DNA from: Catonia carolina
Taxonomy: Eukaryota > Arthropoda > Insecta > Hemiptera > Achilidae
Assembly: GCA_035578175.1 (NCBI GenBank)
Contig: JAQMRL010000012.1
Location: 24,605,460-24,669,459, forward strand
Length of the DNA stretch: 64,000 nt
Direction: 5' to 3'
Shown piece after piece: positions 1 to 11,900 of this stretch. Both the position numbers and the translations under genes were made by a program. Every line of letters begins with the position of its first letter. Position 1 is the stretch's first letter. The notes below the pieces were generated by a model. That model saw nothing but the letters and a program-made list of their open reading frames with translations, was not told the origin of the DNA and did not search any database.

Positions 1-45
1 AAGAAAAATTTTTGTGAGAGTTTCATACCAGACGTTTTTCTTTAA
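1..45 (-). repeat. Terminus of dispersed repeat DR1
   Basis: The first bases (gtgagagtttcataccaga) match the conserved end of the DR1 family, whose usual form is gtgtgagtgtttcacaccaga. The rest of this copy lies outside the window. Strand convention used for all DR1 entries: plus means the copy begins with tctggtgtgaaacac and ends with ggcaagagaaag. Confidence 0.5.
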
Positions 46-1709
46 TTGGGTGAATGGTTCAGTCATTTAAGTCTTAAAATTAAATTCAAATAATAAAAAT
101 AAGCCGGCAGTAGATGGGTAGTTTTCTTGGGTATTCGTTAACTACAGCATAAGAGTAGTCTCTTCTGATTAGCCGTGTAACTAGTTCAAGTAAGGTAATC
201 CTAAATTTCCAAAATTTAGAGTTAATAATTCGAAATTTCACATCTAAAGGGAATGGTAACAAACATTTTAGGTTCACCATATCTCATTAACAACCTAAAT
301 GATAAATTCCAAAAAATTAAAAACAAAACCTTTCATAAAAGTAAATAAAATCATAAACATAATATAAAATAAATAAACACTAAAATTTTTATTTTAATTT
401 TTGATAAGTAGTACAGATTATATATATTAATTTACAATGAATTTTTAAAAAATTATATAATACAATAAAATAGTCAAAAATAAATTCGGTTAGCTTTAAT
501 TCGTTAAATTTAGAAAGAAAATAGTTACATATATTTAATAGTAAATAAATTCGTTACAAATTCAATTTTTATTTAATTTTCTAACAAAACATACAGTTTT
601 ATTTACATGTAGCCTAAGAATTTAATTATTATTTGTTCTGAAATTTATTTATTATTGAGTAATTAAAGTGAACAAGACTTGTATGTTACTCCTTAGGGTA
701 CCAATATAAGGAACGTTTGTTCAGCTTCTAAGTTCAACATTATATGTTTTTTTACATGGTTTTTGATAAATGATACACAATTTAACATTGGGGTTTTCAA
801 AATTTTTATTTCAAAAAATTCCTGGTTTGAGTCTTAACGATTTGAACTTTTGTAAAAAATTTGTAGATGGTTATAAAAGAAAATTCCATGTTAAAATGTG
901 TATCGTAGTCAGATGAAACATCGCTGAAAATTTAATAGAGATTGGCTAACTGGTTTATTACCAAAAATTAATTTTTCTGAATAAGGCCATTCTGAAATGA
1001 CTTATTCAAATATTATGTTACGTATATTCTTATGATATAGCACTAGTAATTCCTTAAACATTAAATACTTAAATATTTTCAATCCGACTCATGTGAAAAC
1101 AAATTTTTATTTCTTTAGAACGATTAAAATAATTTCTTTCATAAAATTATACAATTTGAATATCTATGGATATAGGAATAAATTTTATTCATTGTAAGAA
1201 ATTGTGTATTCTATGAAAAGTTGTGTATTGCACAAAAATAGACGGATTACGATGAATGGAAAGTTTTGAATAGAAATTCAATCGGAAATTGAAACTAGTA
1301 GAAACGTTTGTTTTTATTTTGATTTCTCTTCCTATATTCTAGTAAAGCGGTAAAATTTTTCGAAGGGTCTCGATTAACTATCTCAAAATCGACTGCATTT
1401 TTTATTAGTAAGATATACAAAAGTTTTCGCATATAAATATAATTACTGATTAAATTAATTTAATAATTACTATGTTAAGGTTTCGATAATGTTAAAATTT
1501 AATAGTTAATTTATGAAATTAAAAAGATATTTCAAAGTCGGTTTGAACGCATTTAAGTAGTTTAAATTTTCTAAAACTATTTTAAATATTATTGAAAATA
1601 TTTAAGTAAATTTTCTAAATCGTCTTAGTGTTCCACTATCACGTATACATTATAGAAATGTTATCAAGTTTCTGAAATATCGGTCAAAGATTTTTTTACA
1701 CTTCAATTA
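46..1709. other. AT-rich 3' flank of the giant gene, no gene seen
   Basis: This stretch is very AT-rich, with no convincing reading frame. Read on the minus strand it is the region downstream of the giant gene's stop codon and should hold its 3' UTR and polyadenylation site. No transposon motif was recognised. Confidence 0.6.
1184..1406 (-). terminator. Candidate polyadenylation signals of the giant gene
   Basis: On the minus strand AATAAA occurs at 1406-1401, 1318-1313 and 1189-1184, which is 300-530 bases past the stop codon at 1712-1710. Weaker ATTAAA variants lie nearer, at about 1503-1498 and 1464-1459. In DNA this AT-rich such hexamers arise by chance, so these are candidates only. Confidence 0.3.
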
Positions 1710-4700
1710 TTACTCTGTAATTATTTGTTTTGGATCCACTCTGAGTGCATCCATTTTTCGTTCCATGTCAGAAGAAGTTAGTTTAGTTTCTTTGCTAATT
1801 GATTTTGACGAAAGATCGTAAAGATTGTCCGCTTGTTTTGCTTGTCTTTCTTTTCGATTTTTCTTCTTTTTCGCTTTTGCGCGTTTCTTCTTTTTCTTTT
1901 TAATGAATGCTTCTTTACGTTTTAATTTTCTCTCAAAGCCGATTCGATTTTTAGTTCTTCGTTTACCAACAGTTGTTAATACGTGACCTGGGTTTCTGAG
2001 ATCTGGTGGGTAATCACCAAATCCGCCCTGATCTCGGTATTTGAAGTTCGGATCAGTAGGTGAAATCATTTCACGTGGGCGTCCGCCTACTAATTTACCT
2101 TTATACGTATCACCATAAGATCTTCTTCCTCGATTTGTATCGTAATCAAATCTAGTTGCCGGTCGGTCGTAACCGCGATTTCGATAATAAGGTTCTCGAT
2201 CATATGACCTTCTGTCGTATCTGTAATCTTGTCTGTATGATCTACCACGATCATATCCCCTTCGATCATATCCCCTTCGATCATATCCCCTTCCATCATA
2301 TCCACGATCATATCCCTTTCGATCATATCCACGATCATATCCCCTTCGATCATATCCACGATCATATCCACGATCATAACCCCTTCGATCATATCCACGA
2401 TCGTACTCACGACCGTACTCACGATCATATCCCTTTCGATCATATCCACGATCGTATCTACCACCTTTGTACTCCGTACGATCAAATCGTTTACCATGAA
2501 AATCATCATCTCTTTTGCGATCACCTTTATCACTATAATTATGTCCATAATCTTTCATATACCGTTCAAGTTTCGGGGCATAAAGATCCTCTTTTTCTGC
2601 TAATTTTGTATAATTCCATCTTGATTTATGTTGACCCTCCTTAAAAACGGAATATGATTTACCATGCATACCATATCTATAAAGAAATTTCGTATCAAGT
2701 TTTCTTTCCCGCTTCACCTCTTCACTAGTTTTTTTATTACCGTATTGGTAAACATTTTGAAGCTTTTCATAACGAAATTTGCCTTCCATGTTTATTCTCT
2801 TGATCTCTGCAAAGTATTTTTCTTCTGATGTCAGATTTGAGGTTGTTAAATTAAAATCTAATACGGTTTGATCAATTATTTTTTTAGGTGTAGGATATCT
2901 TCTGTAATACAACATTCGTCCTCGGCGTCTACCAAATTTTTGCATGTACTGTACTATTGATTCATTCGCAAATTGTTTCCATGGTCTCAATGTTGTACTT
3001 TGTTTTTTCAGTTCATTCTTTAATTTGATATTCATTTTCTTAATTTTTTTTGTTTCTTCTTTAAGTATTTTTAACTCTCGCATTCTTTCTTTCTTATCGG
3101 TATAATCAAAATTGTCTGTTAAATTAAAATTTATTGATATCAAATGTTTTCTGACTTTCAACAATAGTTTTTGTCGCCGAATCGGCATGTCTTCTATGTT
3201 TAGTGTTTTATTTGTAAATAATTCTTTGATGTATTTAACATGTTCTTCACGGTTTCTAAATGGAGATGTGATGTTATAGTTATCTGAAGAATTTTCATTT
3301 GATATTTTTGATTCCTTCGTTTCAAGATTTTCCTTTTTTTTAATTTCTTTTTCTTTTCCCGTTTTTGATTTTTTTGTTTTTGACTTTCTGGTTCTTCTAA
3401 TTTTTTCTTCTGTTTTAGGTTTACTTGTTTTCTTTATTGGTTCTTCGGTTTTGTCCGATTTTGAGGTATCCGTTTTAGATTCTTTAATTTCTTTTTCTTG
3501 TAATTTTTTAGTTGTTTTTTTCCTGGTTCTTTTGATTTTTGGTTTTACTGTTAGAGTTTTTTTATTTATTTTGATCGATTTTGATGTATTGTTTTGTTTA
3601 TCTTTTACAGTTGTTTCCTCATCTGTACTTTTATTATTTATTTTTGTTTTTTCCGTAATATCTGTTTCTCGTTTGGGTCTTTTTCGTTTAGATTTCTTTT
3701 TTTTTTCTTTTACTGGTTTCTTTGGAGGGAATTGAGGTGGTACGTTCATTGCAAAATGTCTTCCCATATTCATTCCACCAAAGCCACCATAATTACCGAA
3801 GCCACCATAATTACCATAGCCACCTTGTAAGCCTCCATAAGGTCTTCTCATACCTTCACCATATACATCTTTTGAAGCATCAGGGTAGGGATTGAATTTG
3901 TTAAATTTTTTTGCTTTTGAATCACTACTTGTATCACTATCGCTGCTGCTTCGGCTACCTTTAGAACTGCTTTCAGTTGTTTTACTTTCGCTGCTACTTT
4001 TAGTACTGTGCTTCACATCGGAACTGGATTCAGTTTTTTCACTTTTACTACTGCTTTTCGTGCTGTCACTCACAACGGAACTAGTTCTCGTTGTATCAGT
4101 TTCACTTGTGTCACTCACATCTGAGCTGGTTTTTGTATTTTCACTTTCACTGCTGCGTTTGGTGCTGTGATTCACATCTGAACTTGTTTTAGTATTTACA
4201 CTTTCACTGCTACTTGTGGTACTTTCACTCTCATCGGAACTAGGATTAAATATGTATTTTTTAGTGTCATTATTGTTGTCATAACTCACATCAGGACTTA
4301 CATGACTTACTTTACTGCGGCTACTGCTATGGCTTGATTTGGAGCTAGATGATTCACTAGTGCTGCTGGTGGCACTGATACTGGAACCATTTAATTTACT
4401 TTTACTACTTTGTGTTGTATCTGTTGATTTGGTTTTGCTACCGCTGTGTGAAGAATCTTCACTATCACTGCTATCCGAATCACTGGATTCAATTTTCCTC
4501 CTCCTGTCTTCACGATGATCACGACTGCTGTCATGTGATGAACTACTAGATGATTTTGAATTTGAAGAAAGTGCCGATGACTTTTCTTCTCTTTTTCTTC
4601 TTTGATTTTCATTAGACGATTTTAAAGTATTCGGTACGTTCAGATTACTAGATGTGTTTTTATTGTTTGAAATATTACTACTCCATTCTTCGCTTTTGCT

Positions 4701-5907
4701 TGTATCAATGTAATTATAATTGAGTTTGGTACTTTTCCATTCAGATTTAAGTTCGTTTGAGTACTTGTTTTCGTAATCTTTCATCGTTTTCTGTTTTCTT
4801 AGTATGTTTGAAAACGATTTACTGTCTAGGGAATCTACTGAACTATACTCATTATAATTATTTCGTAAGTCAATATTTGACTCATCCAAATCTGCGGAGT
4901 TTTTTGAGTTGTTATTTATTTCTCTTTTTGGTCGTTTTGATTTTAAATTCTTTCTTCTTGTCTTTGGTTTTCTCTTTCCAGGAGTTTCTTTAATTTTATC
5001 CGTTTTCATATAATTTTTCTTAGTTTCTTTCGTTCCAAATGTTTTATCCGGTACATGGGTATTTGTAGTACTTGTTGAAATATTTACTGGTTTTCCACTT
5101 GCATATTCTTCCATTGGTCTTCCATATGGATCCGGATTCCATGGGTTTACACTTATGTTATGGTCACGCATGAATTTTTCTATGTCTTTCGTGGTAGGGT
5201 ATCCTATTTCTCGACTTCTATATTTGGTTATACTGGAATCGCCGAGAAACCCAACGAAGCTTTTGGATTTAGATTTTAATGATTTGCTAATACTTATGTC
5301 TTCAGATTTAAAACTTGTATTTGTAGCTTTATTAATACTACTATCGCTATCCGTGGTACTCCTTGTGTCACCCTCATCTTTCTTAGTGGAAGTTGATTCA
5401 TTTGAATTTGTCTCCTTCTTCTTCTCCTTCTTCTTCTCCTTCTTCTTCTCCTTCTTCTTCTCCTTGTTCTTCTCCTTCTTCATTTTCTTTTTCGTCTTCT
5501 GCTTCTTATTCTCCTTCTTCATTTTCTTTTTCGTCTTCTGCTTCTTCTTGTTGTCAGAACTACTGTCACTATAACTAAGTGTTTTACTACTATATGTACT
5601 TAACGTGTAACTTCCAATAGAGCTTTTAGTAGAACTTGACCAAAATGATGGTAATTCTTCCTCTGTTTTGCTACTAGATTTGCTACTAGATTCACGTGAT
5701 GTACTTGTACTGCTACTTTGGCTGCTGTCTTCATTTTCGGTACTGGATGATTCAGATTTAGATGAAGGTTTGTCGTTATCTGACTTTTTCGACTTTATTT
5801 CTCTTTTATTTCTTTGTGTCTTTCTCTGTGGTTTTAAATCAGAATATTTAAAGTTATTATTAAATCGATTATTCTTGATACTAGATTTAATTTTTTCTAT
5901 GCTATCG

Positions 5908-5988
<81 letters not shown>

Positions 5989-8900
5989 ATACTAATAATA
6001 TTACTACTCATGCTAACAATAGGCCTACTACTGTTATCGTGATCACTAATTACTTCCCAAGGTTTAATCTCACCAGGTTTTCTTTTAAAATAAGATATGT
6101 ACTCCCCGCCTGAACCACATATGCTACAAACACGGTATTTATTGTGAAATCTATAACAAGAAGCTGATTGAGATTCATTTATATATAAAATACCTGAAAC
6201 ACGGCTGTCACGACTTACTAGACTAATTGAAGGTATTGTATCAAAATACTCTACTGAATCATTAGTTTTATTTTTTGACATAAGACCATCCACCATTTTG
6301 CACCGACTACAAAAATGATCGCTCGTAATAAAGTGACTTGCAGAACGATCAATACTTGAAGTTTCTTCTTTTAACTTGCGTTGTTTTTTAACATTTTGTA
6401 AATCTTGTTTTCTAGTATTATTTGACATAAGTTTGTCGATTGATTTGCATCGGCTACAAGAATGGGTGCTTGCCGCATCACTTTCAGAATCATCCAAGCT
6501 TAGTAATTCTTTAGAATTTAATGATTTTTCTTTCCTTTTATATTTCCCATGAACTACGTTGTAGTAATCTTCAACATAACCACTGACATCTTTTTTTGAT
6601 TCTTCTGTAAAATTGGTAGAAGGTTGGTCTTTAACATTTCCGCTTATGTTCTTATCGTCAAATAATGTAGCGTTCGTCCAGGCACCTCCACCTTCACCTT
6701 CATCATGAGCATTGAGTGGTACAAACTCAATATCACTAAGTGCAAAACTTGTCAACGTACTGTTGTTAATTGTTTTAGAAAGATTTTCAGTACTGGGATC
6801 GTATTTTGAATATATTTTCGATTTATCCGTGAAAGTGGAGGGAGGTTGTTTATTTTTTACATCCTTTTGTCCTTTAAGGTTTTTATCTCGCCATTTTATA
6901 GCATTTTTGCTTATGTTCATACGTTCAAACGATGGACCAATCATCCAGTCAACTTCACTCACTTCAAAACTTTTCATCTTACTGTTGACTGTTTTAGAAG
7001 ATTTCTCGGCATTGGGATCGTATTTTGAATATATCTTCGATTTATCCCTGAAAGTGGAAGGAGGCGGTTTATTTATTAAATCCTTGTTTTCATGTAAATC
7101 TTTGAGCCAATCCATATAATTTTTGCTTATATTAATTTGTTCTAACGATGTACGATTTATCCAGCCAGCGTCACTCACTTCAAAAGATTTGAGTGGTTTA
7201 GACCATTGCATGTTACTAACTTCAAAACTTTTCAACGTACTGCTGACTGTTTCGAAAGATTTCTCAGCATATCTTTTACTTCGTCTTCCTTTAATATAAT
7301 TCTTCCAACTAGCTGAATACTTGTCACTACGACTGTCCTGGAAATTAGATTCATTTGATCTTGTGCTTTCACCGCTGGAATGAACTGAATCATTAGATAA
7401 AGACGATCTATTAAAATATTTGTTATAAGGGTTGTTACCATCAACTACTACTGATATGGAGAATCTGCTGTTCGTCGAAATATCCGCAAGTCTTTTTAAC
7501 TCACTAGTGTCTGTAAAACCATAGTGTTTACGTTTTATTGGCTTTAATTTTCTAAATCTTTTCATACCAGGTCTAAAATCAAAATATGAGGACAGATATG
7601 GTGAACTAAGTTTTGAATTAACGTCCTCAGGTTCTTTTGGTTTTCTAGTCGTTTTCGTTCTAGAATTTTTCCGACCGGAGACAGTTAAACGTATGTCACT
7701 ACGACTTTCCTTGGAATTAGATTCATTTGATATTATGCTTTCACTGCTGGAATGGACTGAATCATTAGATGAAGACGATCTATTAAAATATTTGTTATAA
7801 GGGTTGTTACCATCAACTACTACTGATATGGAGAATCTGCTGTTCGTCGAAATATCCGCAAGTCTTTTTAACTCACTAGTGTCTGTAAAACCATAGTGTT
7901 TACGTTTTATTGGCTTTAATTTTCTAAATCTTTTCATACCAGGTCTAAAATCAAAATATGAGGACAGATATGGTGAACTAAGTTTTGAATTAACGTCCTC
8001 AGGTTCTTTTGGTTTTCTAGTCGTTTTCGTTCTAGAATTTTTCCGACCGGAGACAGTTAAACTTATGTCACTACGACTTTCCTTGGAATTAGATTCATTT
8101 GATATTATGCTTTCACTGCTGGAATGGACTGAATCATTAGATGAAGACGATCTATTAAAATATTTGTTATAAGGGTTGTTACCATCAACTACTACTGATA
8201 TGGAGAATCTGCTGTTCGTCGAAATATCCGCAAGTCTTTTTAACTCACTAGTGTCTGTAAAACCATAGTGTTTACGTTTTATTGGCTTTAATTTTCTAAA
8301 TCTTTTCATACCAGGTCTAAAATCAAAATATGAGGACAGATATGGTGAACTAAGTTTTGAATTAACGTCCTCAGGTTCTTTTGGTTTTCTAGTCGTTTTC
8401 GTTCTAGACTTTTTCCGACCGGAGACGGTTGCTTTTTTGTCACTACGACGTTCCTTGGAATTATCTTTCACAAATTTTTTTGGGTTTCTGGTCGTTATCT
8501 TATTAGAATTTTTTGAACTAGAGAAAGCTGATTTGTTTTTGCTTTTACACTGAGTCTGACTTACCTTGGACTTAAATTTGGACGAACTGGTACTTTTACT
8601 ACTGGACTGAGTTGAACTTTTAGATGTGGTTCTTGTCGGAAAAGTCACGTGTTCTACCTCATTAGTATTTATATAACCATATTTTTTGAGTTCTTCTTTT
8701 TTTAATTCTCTTAGTTTTTTCATTCTTTCAAGTGTTTCTTTTCCAGGACTATCAGAAACTGAGGAACTGTGCGATGAAGAACTAGATTCATTGCTTATTA
8801 TTGACCATTCATTTCTGAATCGGAAATAACTTTCACTCTTTTCTGACACCGAAATGGCATATTTTTTACGTACGGCTTTTAAAAAACTTGGAGGTTCTCC

Positions 8901-11900
8901 ACTGGAACTAGTAAGATTATCATTTCCATACACAACAAATTCTGACGAATTTAATGAAGGAATAGGTAGACTTTTATCGCTATTGACAGGAAGGGTTTTA
9001 ATTATGTCACTGTCACTACTAGTACTATCGAAAAGAGCACTCAAACTTACAGAGAAGGATACATTTCCAGATTTATTCTGTGTATTTTGAACTGATTTAA
9101 ACTCTAGTGAATCTTTTTTTCTTTTTTTCGTAGGTGTGCTTGGATAAATTTTTTCAGATTTTATTTTACTGTTGCTAGATGTGGAACTCGATTCTTTTGT
9201 TGAGCTATATGAACTACTGTCGCTCTCTGAATAACTTGATGAGTACGAACTTAATTTTTTATATTTTTCTGACTTTGAGTATTTTTTAGTTTTGGATGCT
9301 TTTATTGAATCTGATGATTTTGTATTTTTAGAACGTTTTGGTTTACTATTGACAAATGTTCTTGTTTTAGAATCTGTTTTAAATTTTGTAGGTTTAAAGG
9401 TTTTGTTAAAGTTTTTTACTTCCCTTTTTCTTCTTTTTGAATTAGAAGATTTACTTCCACGAGATTTACCACATTTTTCGTTAATATTATTGGACTTGGA
9501 ACTTGATGAGCCAGAATTAAGATTAAAAGTAGATTTAGAACTTGATTCATCAGTTTTGCTGTCCTTACTACTGTGGTAAACTGAAAACGTCAGAGAATCA
9601 GAACTTGATTTCTCGTCTTCATCGGTAGTAGAGTAATGACTACTGTGGAATGTCTTCCATGAATTTGATGATTTGGACTTCGATGATTTGGATTTTGAAG
9701 ATTTGGACTTCGATGATTTGGACTCCGATGATTTTGAATTTGATGATTTCGAATTTGACGATTTCGACTTTGATGATTTTGAATTTGATGTTTTTGACTT
9801 TGACGAATCTTTTGAGTCACTAGTAGATGTCGTTACGTCTCTTTTACTTCTTTTCACCTTCGAAGAATTACTTGAGTTAGATTCATCAGATTTGCTCTTT
9901 CTGTCAGTTGTTGAACTTGAACCATAAGTTGTGCTAACTTTACTGCTCCCAGAACTTGATTCAGTGTCATCATCTGTTGTAAAATATTTGCTACTTTTAG
10001 ACGGTTTCGTTGAATCTGATGATTTTGAAGTTTTAGAGTGTTTGGAGTCGCTGGTATTAGGTCCTGCTGATATATAAGTTTCGTCTGAGCTTATAGAAGT
10101 AAGATACATGACTTCACTGCTATCTGAATTTTTCGAAGCTGTTCTGCATATACTGCAACTATGTTTGCTGTCAATAAACCCCGTTTTGAAAAAATGCGGA
10201 TGAGTTCTATTCAAATTACATGTTGTGAAGTTACCGATAGTTAAGTTTAAAAGTCTCTTTAATTTATTCTCATCATAAACTCCCATATCCATTTCGTTGT
10301 TGAATTTAATGTATTGGGATGAGGTTGCTTCAGGCATTTGGCTTAAATCATTATTGTCGTGATTAAAAGAAGAATTCCTACTCGAATTAGATTTATCCGT
10401 TGTAGATTTTTTAGGTATCATTGCTTCAATGAAATCTTTTATGTCTCTTTTTCTTCTTTTGGGTTTCAAAGATTTGTTTAAGCCAGTTTCTTGTGGGCTG
10501 CTACTTCCACTGGATGTTGAACTTTTTTCTTCAGTTGGGCTAACCGAACTACTCTTTGAACTAGAAGTCGTCAGTGAGTTAGATTCTGTTGTATCGGTTG
10601 AGATTTTTGTACTACTGTCGTTTTCTGAAGAAGTTGATGAATCAGAACTTGATTCAGTGTCATCATCTGTTGTAGAATATTTGCTACTTTTAGACGGTTT
10701 CGTTGAATCTGATGATTTTGAAGTTTTAGAGTGTTTGGAGTCGCTGGTATTAGGTCCTGCTGATATATAAGTTTCGTCTGAGCTTATAGAAGTAAGATAC
10801 ATGACTTCACTGCTATCTGAATTTTTCGAAGCTGTTCTGCATATACTGCAACTATGTTTGCTGTCAATAAACCCCGTTTTGAAAAAATGCGGATGAGTTC
10901 TATTCAAATTACATGTTGTGAAGTTACCGATAGTTAAGTTTAAAAGTCTCTTCAATTTATTCTCATCATAAACTCCCATATCCATTTCGTTGTTGAATTT
11001 AATGTATTGGGATGAGGTTGCTTCAGGCATTTGGCTTAAATCATTATTGTCGTGATTAAAAGAAGAATTCCTACTCGAATTAGATTTATCCGTTGTAGAT
11101 TTTTTAGGTATCATTGCTTCAATGAAATCTTTTATGTCTCTTTTTCTTCTTTTGGGTTTCGAAGATTTGTTTAAGCCAGTTTCTTGTGGGCTGCTACTTC
11201 CACTGGGTGTTGAACTTGATTCACTGGTTGTGCCATGTAGACTTGATGAAGACAATGAAAGAGAACTTTCTCCGCTGGTAGTGCTCTCTGATGACGTTTC
11301 TTCGGTAGAGTTGTCCGTACTGAAACTAAAAGTTGAGAAACTTTCTGAGAGAGAACTTTTTCCATTGTCCGTTCTACTGTCTGAACTTGAAGAAGTTTTT
11401 GATTCAGGTTTCTTGCTATCGGTGGCGCTTTCTGTACTACTGTGTGAACTTGAAGATGATTTTGATTTAGATTTCTTTCTATCAGTGGTGCTAACTGTTT
11501 TAATTTTTGAACTTGCAGAAGTTTGTAATTGAGAATTTTTTCCATCGCTTGCGCTGTCCGTACTTGAACTGGAACCTGAAGAAGTTTTTGACAAAGATTT
11601 TTTCCCATCAGTTATGCTGTCTGCACTACTTCTTGAACTTGATCTATCTTTGCTACTGTCCGAACTAAAGCTAAAAGTTGAAAAACTTTCTGAGAGAGAT
11701 CTTTTTTTACTTGATTTTGAATGTTTACTTTTATCGGATGTTTTCGTAGAACTTGATGATTCTGTACTTTTAGAATTCTTTGAAACACTTTTAACTGAGG
11801 ATCTTCTCTCTTTTTTATTACTGCTTATTGAAATTGATGAACTGTGTGATCTAGAATGTCTTGAAGAACTATGTCCAGTATTTTCTGCTGTAGATTCTTT

